From Paragordius varius (lineage: Eukaryota > Nematomorpha): a stretch of DNA of 64,000 nucleotides. Each line of letters starts with the position of its first letter. The first letter of the stretch is position 1. Location of the stretch: the NCBI GenBank assembly GCA_964247055.1, contig OZ176052.1:186001-250000 (forward strand), given 5' to 3'. The position numbers and the translations under genes are program-made. The notes beneath the pieces were generated by a model that worked only from the letters and a program-made list of their open reading frames with translations, was not told where the DNA came from and did not search any database. Below, piece by piece: positions 36,899 to 46,600 of this stretch.

Positions 36899-38318
36899 TA
36901 CCATTTCCCAGTCTAAATAAACGTCTTCCCTGTCTATCGAAACACTTCCCAATCAATCGAAACGTTTTCCCAGTCAATCCAAACATTTTCCCAGTCAATC
37001 GAAACATTTTCCCAGTCAATAAAAACATTTTCCCAATCAATTAAAACGGTTTTATTTTTGATAATAAGTATCAAAACAAGATAGAACCTTTAAACATTAT
37101 CAGCGTAATATTAGGATATTATTTTTTTATATGAAAATATTTTCTATATATTCCAATACACAATCATTATTAATTATTCTTTAAAAGCTATTTTTATTAA
37201 CTGGAAGAATATTTTATAGTTTTTTATTTTTAAGAAAATATTTAATAATTTTTTTATTTTATCGATGATTCGCATTAATATTCGGGGCTAAATTTTAAAG
37301 TCTATAGTTATGGATAATAAAATTTATAAAAATATACCATTTTTTTCTTAAAGGTCATTTAACACTGCATATTGTATCATAAACATGTCGAATTGTGTAT
37401 AAAAATACTCTTGGAAATAAATCTAAACAACACATGGTTTTAAATATGTTTTTCATTTAAAAATATTTTATAAAAAAGGATATTTTAACACAATGGCTTC
37501 GCATGCCGCATTTTTAACTCAAGCATGGCGTTCCGCATTCGTATTATATACGGACATTCATAAATAATTTATTCGATCTTAGGCATAAGTCTGTAAAGTA
37601 CAAATACAATATTTTTTTTTAATTCGTTGCCCAATTTTATAGACTCATTCAGAATCATAGCGTAAGAAATATGAATTTTACTAAGATTTTGTGGGCATAT
37701 TTTTGTATTGGATTTCCAAATTTTTCGCGGGCCATACAAAGATTCGGAAGGCCGCCTTAGGTCTCCGATGGACCAAATGATAAATATAAAAAATAGGGTA
37801 AAATCTATGTCTAAGACCCAATATGAAGTGTTAAATGACCTTTGAGATAAAAATGGTATATTTTTACAAATTTTATTATCCGTAACTATAGACTTTAAAA
37901 GTTAGCCTCGTATATTAATGCGAACCATCGATAAAATAAAAAAATTATTAAATATTTTCCTAAAAATACTTAAAAACCATAAAATATTCTTCCAGTTAAT
38001 AAAATATAGCTTTTATAGAATAAATTATTAATGATTGTGTAATGGAATATATAGGAAATATTGTCATTAAATAATTGAGATTTTTTAAAAAATAATATCC
38101 TAATGATACGCTGATAATGGTTAAAAGTTATTTTTCTATCTTGTTTTGAAACTTATCATCAAATATTAAACCGTTTTGACTGGAAAAACGTTTTTATTGA
38201 TTGGGAAAATGCTTCGATTGATTCGGAAGATGTTTTGATTGACTGGGAAAACGTTTCGATTGACTTGGAAAAGGTTTCGATTGACTGGGAAAACGTTTAT
38301 TTAGACTAGGAAATGGTA
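36899..38318. mobile_element. Family D long palindromic element
   Basis: Left TACCATTTCCCAGTCTAAAT, right AGACTAGGAAATGGTA. Both arms hold five to six tandem ~21-bp units of the type CCCAGTCAATCGAAACATTT (mirror TTCGATTGACTGGGAAAACG), then about 300 bp of unique arm (AAACAAGATAGAACCTTTAA / mirror), giving about 1.4 kb. It sits between calpain and S11. No coding sequence recognised. A second element lies inside it. Confidence 0.8.
37335..37858. mobile_element. Palindromic element nested in family D
   Basis: TACCATTTTTTTCTTAAAGG at the left and TTTGAGATAAAAATGGTA at the right, with AGGTCATTTAACACT / AGTGTTAAATGACCT arms. The D arms resume on either side (AAATTTATAAAAATA / TATTTTTACAAATTT), so it inserted at TA in the D element. 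The centre (37500-37790) holds less A+T-rich single-copy DNA of unknown origin. Confidence 0.7.
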
Positions 38319-38813
38319 TACATTAAGAAATTTAATAGATAAATCAGAGCCATAAGAAAGCACTTTTAAAGCCACATGCGGCCCGCCGGCCGCGGTTTGT
38401 GTGCCACTTTCATAAACTATAGGCTAAAAGGAAAATGATGTACTAAAATATTTTTAAGTCTTAACTTCCCCCTCTAAAATGGGCATTTTAAAATAAACAC
38501 GAAAATTCTGCTTTCTTCGTAAATCTCGTGGGATATATATGTCAAATTATTTTTTACCATTTTGTTAGAGCGTATTTGTTATTTTAAAGTATGGAATTAG
38601 TAGATAAATGAAACATTTCTATATAATTTGAGATTAATAAATATAATTAAAATTTTGAAGATTTTACTACCTAATCGCTTTATATTTAGATTTAAATAAC
38701 TAAATATTCGCAATAACCCATTTTTCAAATAATTATTATATCTATTTTCCTCGTTGTCAGACTTATAATCAGTTGTTTCCTTATTCCATCCGTGTGTATC
38801 CCTTGCTTGAACC

Positions 38814-41800
38814 ATGGCTGATCAGGTATTCATAAAATTGTTTTATTTTAAGTTTATCATTTTGTTGAAAAATATTTAATAATTCATTAATTATAATGAG
38901 TCTGCCTACTCCAAATTTTAAAAGTGTTAAAAGCGCATTCCATACCTGGTCTACGAAAAAGGATAGAAAACAACAGTTGGAAAGACTTGTCTCACATCAA
39001 TACAATTTTTATATAGCATCTTTAGATTATAAATATTTCTATGAAGACAATTGGACGATAATTTCTACACTTTCGCAATCAGCTTATGGGATAGTATATC
39101 GCGTGAGAGACGTTAAAGGCATAGAATATGCGCTTAAAATTTCGTTAAAGCAACAACATAATCATCGCATTTTTAATCAAATACCAAATCATCGCAATAT
39201 AGTTCGGCATCTTTTGACATGGAGCGAAAATGAATTTTATTTTTTACTTACCGAACTTTGTGACCATAGCCTGTCCTATACGCATTTAAGCAAAGTTGGT
39301 ACTTTGATTAGGGAAGAATTATTGCAGAAGTGGACAATTGATATTTTAAACGGCTTAAATGCTTTACATAGTGTTAATTGTGTTCATTTGGATATAAAAC
39401 CTGACAATCTTTTAATCAAAAATGGTACTTGTAAAATTGGAGACTTTGGTTTAGCTTCTATTCTTCCTAGTCACACCGGTGATTCTGATATATCTGAGAG
39501 CAATTTTCACATTCATGATGGAGATAATCGATATTTAGCTCCTGAACTTTTAAACGGACATTTCACTCTGGCAGCCGATATTTTTAGTTTGGGAGTTACG
39601 CTTTTAGAATTGGCTACAGATTTAAGTTTACCTGACTCGGGTGAGTGCTGGATAGCACTTCGTCAGGGTCAATTACCTCCCCCAGAAGTTTTAAAATCTT
39701 CCGATTTTTCTCCCCAGTTTTTTGATTTAATTCGTTTAATGCTAAATCCCGATCCGAAAGCAAGACCGACCGTTTCCCAACTTTTATATGAAGGTCGTAG
39801 TCCTTGGATACCATCTCAATCTTTTTTTCCAATCATAAATCCTTTTTCAAGTATAATAAACGCCATTTTGATAAACTCGTTTTGGGATCGTCTGATGACC
39901 TTTTTTAGGCAGACGATTGCACGCATGCCCTTATTACCTTTGAATGTGAAGCGAAAATGTTGCACGATTTTATTATTTGATTGTCCAAATTTGGCTGCCA
40001 TTAATATATTCAAAGTGATGTGTAGCGCTTTTTGGCAAAAGACTAAATCCATAAAGTACAACAATCTTACAACACCTACCTCTGCAAACATATCTCCAAA
40101 ACCAGCTGTTTTAACACCAGAATCAGAATTTAGCGGATCGGAAATGACAGATTGTAATAAACAGGCCTCACTTGTATCCCGTGGAACTAAATTGAGATTT
40201 ATGTCAACTGCTGGTAAACGGAACTTCCGGAAAACGTTAAGGTTTGAAGATGACCAACCTCCAAAATTTGATTTGTTTGATCAAAATTTTGCAGATTATG
40301 GAGAAAATATTGAAACTAATCCCAACTCTGACATTGACTGTTTTAAACCAACAGAAACCTCAAGCAGCATCTTTCGTTCTTTGTTAACGGATTTTGATGA
40401 ATCGATCTCTCTTTCATGAATATTGCATTTTAATATATTCATCATTTCTTTTTATGTGATATCAATTTATTCTATTATAAATGCTAGAATCTGTTTCTTA
40501 TTTATTATTACTATTAAAAATAAATTTTTATACTATTTTATATAAATACCGCGTGAATTTCGTTTTATAGGTTGTTGTTTTTAAACACCATATTTTGAAT
40601 AACCTTAATTTAGACTGAGAGAGCTTTTCAAAAGCAACCCGCTATCTTTCAAAACCGCAAAGCATGCGTAAAGAAATCCAAAAAAGGACTTCGGTACTAT
40701 AAAAACATTGGATTGGGTTTTAAGACCCCACGTGAGGTACAATCCTTCAATTATACTGCAATTTAAAATATTATAAATTTAAAAAATTAAAAAAAAATTA
40801 ATAAAAAACTATTATTTTTATAATTGATTTTTTCCACATAAACTATAAATTACATTTTTAATATACACTCATGAATCCTTTATTTTATCAAAAATTAATT
40901 TTTTTTTCGTTAAATAAGTATAAATATTGGTAAAGAATGGAAATTCTATGGTAATTTATATACTTTTTTGATATAATATGTTATTTCTAATACCATAAAG
41001 CTTTTATTTTATTCTTTATTTAACAAATATTTATACCAATTAACGAAAAAAAAATTATGATAAAATAAAAGATACATGACTGTAATCCAATTTTTTGCAT
41101 TTTAAATGATAACTTATATTTTAAAATATCGAGATTTAAAAAGATAATAAGGTTTTCTTTATAAAACAGACATTTTAATTTTTATTTTGTCCTTATATTT
41201 TTTTCACAGGCTATTGAAGGCACATACATTGATAAGAAATGTCCCTTTACGGGTGACATTCACATTAGAGGTCGAATCCTAACAGCCACAGTTCTTAAAA
41301 TGAAAATGCAAAGAACGATTGTGGTTAGACGCAATTATTTGCATTACATACGAAAGTATAATCGATTTGAAAAACGACATCGGAATATGAGTGTTCATTT
41401 ATCGCCTTGTTTTAGGTAATCCTTTTTTATTTAATTATTTGTGTTTAGCTTAGATTTAAAATTTTATCAAATTTTGAAGACATATTTTTTCTTTATTTTG
41501 CAATTCAATCTATAAGTTATATTATCAGGATTTGAAATTTTACTTTTTTTACATGAAATATATCTTTTAGTACAAGTTTGTCTTTATAATTAATGATAGT
41601 GAGTACACCAATTGAGTTTTTTTCAAAATTTTATGATGATATTATGTTGCATTGAATTCATATATGATTACATGCAAAGCCAATCCTCTGAATTATTAAA
41701 TGTGAATTTAAAAAGAAATTATAAATACTAAAGGACAAATATTTTTTATAAAGACAGCCATACTTTTCTAAAACCTTTTTCCATAATTTTTATAATTTTT

Positions 41801-42190
41801 TGCAACAACGCGCGATTGATTATTTAAAATTATACATTAAGGTGTAAGTTTTATAGTTTTTTATAAAGACAGCCATACTGTAAACCTTGCTTTTTCTCCA
41901 TAATTTTACTAATTAAAATTTTTTTATTTTGCAACAACGCGCGATGGTTTATTAAGAATACATTAAAGTGTATAATAAGTTTTATGGTTTGTCCAGTTTA
42001 AAAAATTTTTTATGTTAAATATTTAATTTCAATTTTTACTATAAATATGCATTTATGATATAGGGATGTCCAGGTTGGAGACATTGTCACGATTGGAGAA
42101 TGTCGACCTTTAAGCAAAACTGTTCGTTTCAATGTTCTCAAAGTGACCAAAGCTTCGGGTTCCAAGAAGAAACAATTTCAAAAATTTTAA
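38814..42190 (+). CDS. RPS11: 40S ribosomal protein S11 / uS17 (4 exons)
   Basis: Small-subunit ribosomal protein binding 18S rRNA. Exons 38814-38825 (only MADQ), 40614-40736, 41210-41415 and 42064-42190 sum to 468 nt, 155 residues (human 158), with all phases matching. Typical blocks: [100 protein letters not shown] and the ending KKKQFQKF. Intron 1 contains a whole kinase gene on the same strand. An AATAAA overlaps the stop at 42189. The pyrimidine-rich CTTATTCCATCC upstream of the ATG could be a TOP-like start, but the cap site is not known. Confidence 0.96.
38896..40419 (+). CDS. Myt1-like inhibitory Cdk1 kinase, intronless, nested
   Basis: Wee1/Myt1-family kinase; Myt1 phosphorylates Cdk1 on Thr14/Tyr15 and sits on ER/Golgi membrane. 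One 507-codon open frame. Kinase domain at residues ~53-305 with Lys81 (YALKIS), HLDIKPDN (164-171, Asp166), DFG 183-185, [12 protein letters not shown] (APE 215-217), [14 protein letters not shown] and [10 protein letters not shown] / [15 protein letters not shown], the last three closely like animal Myt1. A hydrophobic stretch at ~311-345 stands where Myt1 has its membrane segment, and the tail ends RSLLTDFDE, recalling the Myt1 C-terminus. The glycine loop is odd: [12 protein letters not shown] keeps only the last glycine. The start is the first ATG, 70 bp after the S11 exon 1 donor. AATAAA at 40519 lies before S11 exon 2. An upstream reading frame from the S11 ATG through the retained intron ends before the kinase ATG. 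Confidence 0.9.
   Translation: MSLPTPNFKSVKSAFHTWSTKKDRKQQLERLVSHQYNFYIASLDYKYFYEDNWTIISTLSQSAYGIVYRVRDVKGIEYALKISLKQQHNHRIFNQIPNHRNIVRHLLTWSENEFYFLLTELCDHSLSYTHLSKVGTLIREELLQKWTIDILNGLNALHSVNCVHLDIKPDNLLIKNGTCKIGDFGLASILPSHTGDSDISESNFHIHDGDNRYLAPELLNGHFTLAADIFSLGVTLLELATDLSLPDSGECWIALRQGQLPPPEVLKSSDFSPQFFDLIRLMLNPDPKARPTVSQLLYEGRSPWIPSQSFFPIINPFSSIINAILINSFWDRLMTFFRQTIARMPLLPLNVKRKCCTILLFDCPNLAAINIFKVMCSAFWQKTKSIKYNNLTTPTSANISPKPAVLTPESEFSGSEMTDCNKQASLVSRGTKLRFMSTAGKRNFRKTLRFEDDQPPKFDLFDQNFADYGENIETNPNSDIDCFKPTETSSSIFRSLLTDFDESISLS
40519..40524 (+). terminator. Possible polyadenylation signal of nested kinase
   Basis: AATAAA 100 bp after the kinase stop and 90 bp before S11 exon 2. In A+T-rich DNA this hexamer is common, so it is suggestive only. 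Confidence 0.35.
40866..41082. mobile_element. Family F palindromic MITE in S11 intron 2
   Basis: TACACTCATGAATCCTTTAT at the left and AAGATACATGACTGTA at the right, with arms TTATTTTATCA and TTTTTTTCGTTAA mirrored. TA flanks and CAGTCATG ends. Confidence 0.75.
41740..41970. repeat. Direct tandem duplication in S11 intron 3
   Basis: Two ~115-bp copies starting AAAGACAGCCATACT and containing TGCAACAACGCGCGATTG / TGCAACAACGCGCGATGG, then a GTTTTATAG / GTTTTATGG block. Confidence 0.75.
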
Positions 42191-42313
42191 TAAATTAAAT
42201 AAATGAAAAAATATTAAATTTATACATTTAAATTTATATTATTTTATATATATAGAAAGAGTTGTAAGAGTTTGAAAAAAATGACATTGACTTTTTTATA
42301 GTTATTTAGGGAT

Positions 42314-42450
42314 ACAGTAAAAAAGACAAATATTTTTCTTTCTGAAAGACAACCACACTTTTTGAATCTTGATTTTTAAAATATAACTCATTGCTCAGGT
42401 TGTTTTAAAGTGTTATATTGAAAAATATATTACTATTACAATTACCTACA
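42314..42450. mobile_element. Family A half copy downstream of S11
   Basis: ATACAGTAAAAAAGACAAAT, then AAAGACAACCACACTTTTTG and part of the centre; no right arm. Confidence 0.65.
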
Positions 42451-42454
42451 TTTA

Positions 42455-42726
42455 CAGTTAAAATTGAAATTATACGGACAATATGTAGAAATATAAAGAC
42501 AAATAATTTTTTAAAAAAACCATACTTTTTATAATCCTAATTTTTCTCAATTTACAATGGTAAAATATAGAATTGATTGTGTTAGTAATATATATTTGTG
42601 TTTCAGACTTCGTCATTTAATACAATGAGTTATATTTCAATATCAAAATAAAAATATGGTTTTCTTTTAAGAAAAAATATTAGTCTTTATGTTTTTACAT
42701 TTTGTCCGTATAATTTCAATTTTTAT
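42455..42726. mobile_element. Family A MITE
   Basis: TACAGTTAAAATTGAAATTA at the left; TTTTGTCCGTATAATTTCAA at the right. Confidence 0.8.
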
Positions 42727-42852
42727 TATATTGTATTGAATAACTTATATAGAAAAAATTAAGTTTTGAAAAAGTATGGTTGGTTGTCTTTAAAAACAAT
42801 ATTTTATATTTTTACGTTTTATCCTCCCGTATAATCTCAATTTCTAATGTAA
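42727..42852. mobile_element. Family A right half copy
   Basis: Right-arm material only (AAAAAGTATGGTTGGTTGTC, then CCCGTATAATCTCAATTTCT), directly after the previous copy. Confidence 0.65.
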
Positions 42853-43650
42853 TTTAAGCTTTATTTATATTTTTATCGATTTTTCCGCTTTTCTATCGGA
42901 AATATTGAATGTGGTCCTATGTTATTTTGCAATAGTTAGTTTTTATGTAACGGTTTTGTCATTAAATAAAGCCGGGGTCGCGCGTTAAGATTTGATATAT
43001 GCAAGATAGAGAGATATTTGGGCGGATTAAATAAAAGACCGAACAGTATATAAAGCTGTTCAAAAATTTCAATGAGAGTAGTATTATGGTGTGAATCGCA
43101 AATTTATTTAAAAAAAGTCCCATGTAAGCAGTGTAACATATTTTCTATCTTATTTATAATAAGTCATCAAGTTTAAGATGTTATCTGCACATTATAGCTA
43201 ATAATATAACTTTATTGATTTGATTTTCATCTTTCCATTTTTCAATAGAAGCTGTATTAGAATTAAGATTTATATTGTATGAATTATTTTATACATGGTG
43301 GCGTGAAACAGGAATAAAACTTTAAAATTATAATAAATCTAATCAATATTCAAATATTTTATATAATTTTTTTTTGCTACTATCTGTATATATTGAAAGT
43401 CAAATGAAGTTTTAATTTCTATTTGCTATTTCTTAATAACAAAACAATTTATGAGAACATCGCTAATTATTTAATATAATATCTAAAACACTTAAAAACA
43501 ATACGATTAAAATAATTTATTGATGATAAATACTATATTATATATTATATATATATATGCATAACATTAAAAATTTAATATTGATAAATTATATATTAAT
43601 ATTGCATTTTGTATTTAATAATTATATATGTTTTGACTTGGTTAAAATTA
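42853..43650. other. Region between convergent S11 and spartin
   Basis: No exon seen. A small less A+T-rich patch, AGCCGGGGTCGCGCGTTAAG, is at about 42970; otherwise simple A+T-rich DNA with a (TA)n run near 43540-43557. Confidence 0.4.
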
Positions 43651-46600
43651 TCACAGTTCAGCATTCCCGCCAATCTCTTCCAATTTTCTGTAATATAAAA
43701 AGATTTTTATTATAAATTCTTAAGAAGAAAAATAAATTTTTGTAATTAACTAAGCTTACAGTATTACAGTAAAAATTGAAATTATACGGACAAAATGTAA
43801 ATATATAATAAACAACCATACTTTTTTAAACCTTAATTTAACCTAAAAAATCAATAATTAAAATTGTAAAATACAGAATTGAGTGTGTTAAACCAAACAT
43901 CTCTATTAGAGTTTAAAACAATTAGTTCTATTTAAAAAATCAAATTTTAAAAGTATGGTTAGTATTTTAGATAAAAAATGTTAAATTTCCGTTTTGTCCG
44001 TAAAAAATTTCAATTTTTACTGTAAATTTAATTACATTGTGCATTTTAATGGTTGTTATACGGACAAAATGTGAAAATATAAAGACAAATTTTTTTATCT
44101 AAAAGACAACCCCATACTTTTTTAATCTTAATTTATTTCAACTCATTGTTTTAATCAACTACAAAGTATAATATAGAAATGAAAATTGGTAGCACAACCA
44201 ATTATATATTTTACGATTATAACTTTATAGCTTATATGAGAAAAATCAAGGTTTAAAAAAGTATATGGTTGTCTTTAAGATAAAACTATTTGTCTTTATA
44301 CTTTTACACTTTGTCCTTCTGTATAATTTCTTCACTTTTTACTGTAAATCTTGATTTTTTCAAATATACTCATTGTTTTAAACTGCAATGTATAAAATAG
44401 AAATGTGAATTGCCAAGACAATTGTTCAAAGGTAAATTTGAATTGTTTAATGGGGTAAATTTGAATCGTTGTTTAAGGGTGAATTTGAATCATTGTTTAA
44501 GGGTGAATTTGAATTTTGTTTAAGGGTGAATTTGAATCGTTGTTTAATGGTGAATTTGAATTTTGTTTAAGGGTAAATTAGTAACGTTCAAGGGTGAATT
44601 TATATTTTGTTTAAGGGTAAATTTGAATCGTTGTTCAAGGGTGAAATTGAATCATTGTTCAAGGGTGATTTGAATTGTTTAAGGGTAAATTTGAATTGTT
44701 AAAAGGTAAAATTAGAAATGTTCAAGGGTGAATTTGAAATGTTCAAGGGTAAATTTGAATTGTTGTTTAAGGGTGAATTTGAATCATTGTTCAAGGGTGA
44801 ATTTGAATTGTTCAAAGGTGAATTTGAATTGTTCAAAGGTAAATTTAAAAAAACCTTTGTTCACGTTCCTGTCTAAGTCTTTGGAAATGTTCTCGAACAG
44901 CTCTTTCCTTGGCCTGCCTTTCAGCCAGAATGTGTTCTTTCCCACGAATACTCTCCACAAAAGCCACGCCAGATTTACGCGCCGTATTTAACATAACGGC
45001 TTTGGGACCAAAACTGTTTACATTGTAACCTTGAATAGAATAGAATTAAAAATTGAATAAATTAAATTATAGGAAATAAATAAATTTTTGTGGAAAATTA
45101 GTTATTAAAAATATTTTTGTGGGAAAAAATAGACTTTAAATTTATTTTTGTGGATTGAACTATGTGAAAAAATTATAAGAATTGAATAAATTTTGTGGAA
45201 AAAAATTATAAGAATTGAATTTTATGAAAAAGAATAGATAGGAATTGAATAAATTTTTGTGGGAAATTACAATTAAAAATTGTGTAAATTTTTGTGAGAA
45301 TTGAATAAATTTTTGTGGGAAAAAATTTATAGATGAGAATTGAATAAATTTTTGTGGAAAAAAAATTTAGATAGGAATTGAATAAATTTTTGTGGAAAAT
45401 TAGTTATTAAAAATATTTTTGTAGAAAAAAAATTATAGATGGGAATAGAACTAAAAATTGATATTATACTATAGAATTGAAAAAATTTTTGTGGAAAAAA
45501 ATTATAGATGGGAATTGAATAAATTTTTGTGTGGAAAAAAAATTATAGATAGGAATTGAATAATAGAATTAAAAACTGTAAATTTTTGTGGAAAATTAAA
45601 TTATGTAAATTATAGATTATAGGAATTGAATAAATTTTTGTGGAAAAAATAATTATAGATTATAGGAATTGATTAAATTTTTATGGGAAAAAAATAAGAA
45701 TTGAATAAATTTTTGTGGGGAAAAAAATTATAGAAATTGAATTGAAAATATTTTTGTGGAAAAAAGAATTTAGATAAAAATTGAATAAATTTTTGTGGAA
45801 AATTTAGAAAATATTTTTGTGGAAAAAAAAAGAATTTAGATAGGAATTGAATGAATTTTTGTGTGGAAAAAAAAATTATAGATGGGGATTGAATAAATTT
45901 TTGTTTGGGAAATAAAAATTAAATAAATTTTTGTGGAAAAAAAAACTATAGATGGAAATTGAAAAAATTATAAAAATTGAATAAATTTTTGTGGGAAAAA
46001 AAATTAAAGATAGGAATTGAATAAATTTTTGTGAATTATAGAATTAAAAATTGAATAAATTTTTGTGTGGAAAAAAAATTGATATTATACTATAGAATTG
46101 AAAATATTTTTGTGGAAAAAAATATAGATGGGATTGAATAAATTTTTGTGGAAATAAAATTATAGGAATTGAATAAATTTTTGTGAAAAATTAGTTATTA
46201 AAAATAAATTTTTGTGTGGAAAAAAGAATTTAGATAGGAATTAAATAAATTTTTGTGCGGAAAAAAAAATTTAGATAGGAATTGAATATATTTTTGTGGG
46301 AAAAAGAGTTATAGATAGGAATTAAATAAATTTTTGTGGAAAATATAATTATAGGAATTGAATAATTTTTTGTAGAAAATAGAATTTAGATAAGAATTGA
46401 ATAAATTTTTGTGTAAAAAAAAATTATAGATAGAAATTGAATAAATATATTTTATGGAAAAAAAATCATAAATGGGAATCGAATAAATTTTTGTGGAAAA
46501 AAAAGAATTATAGATGGGAATTGAATAAATTTTTGTGGGAAAAAAATTTTATGGATTTTTGTTAAACTTTAATTGACATATACTATATAATTGGTCTCGT

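Noticed and set aside
39614-40091. Minus-strand frames of 72 and 91 residues under the kinase
   Set aside because: Antisense shadows of the kinase coding frame with no family resemblance.
44844-44855. Ending spartin at the unspliced stop after exon 13 as the main model
   Set aside because: Exon 14 gives an in-phase continuation and stop with good acceptor context, and the unspliced ending lies in repeat DNA; kept only as an alternative.
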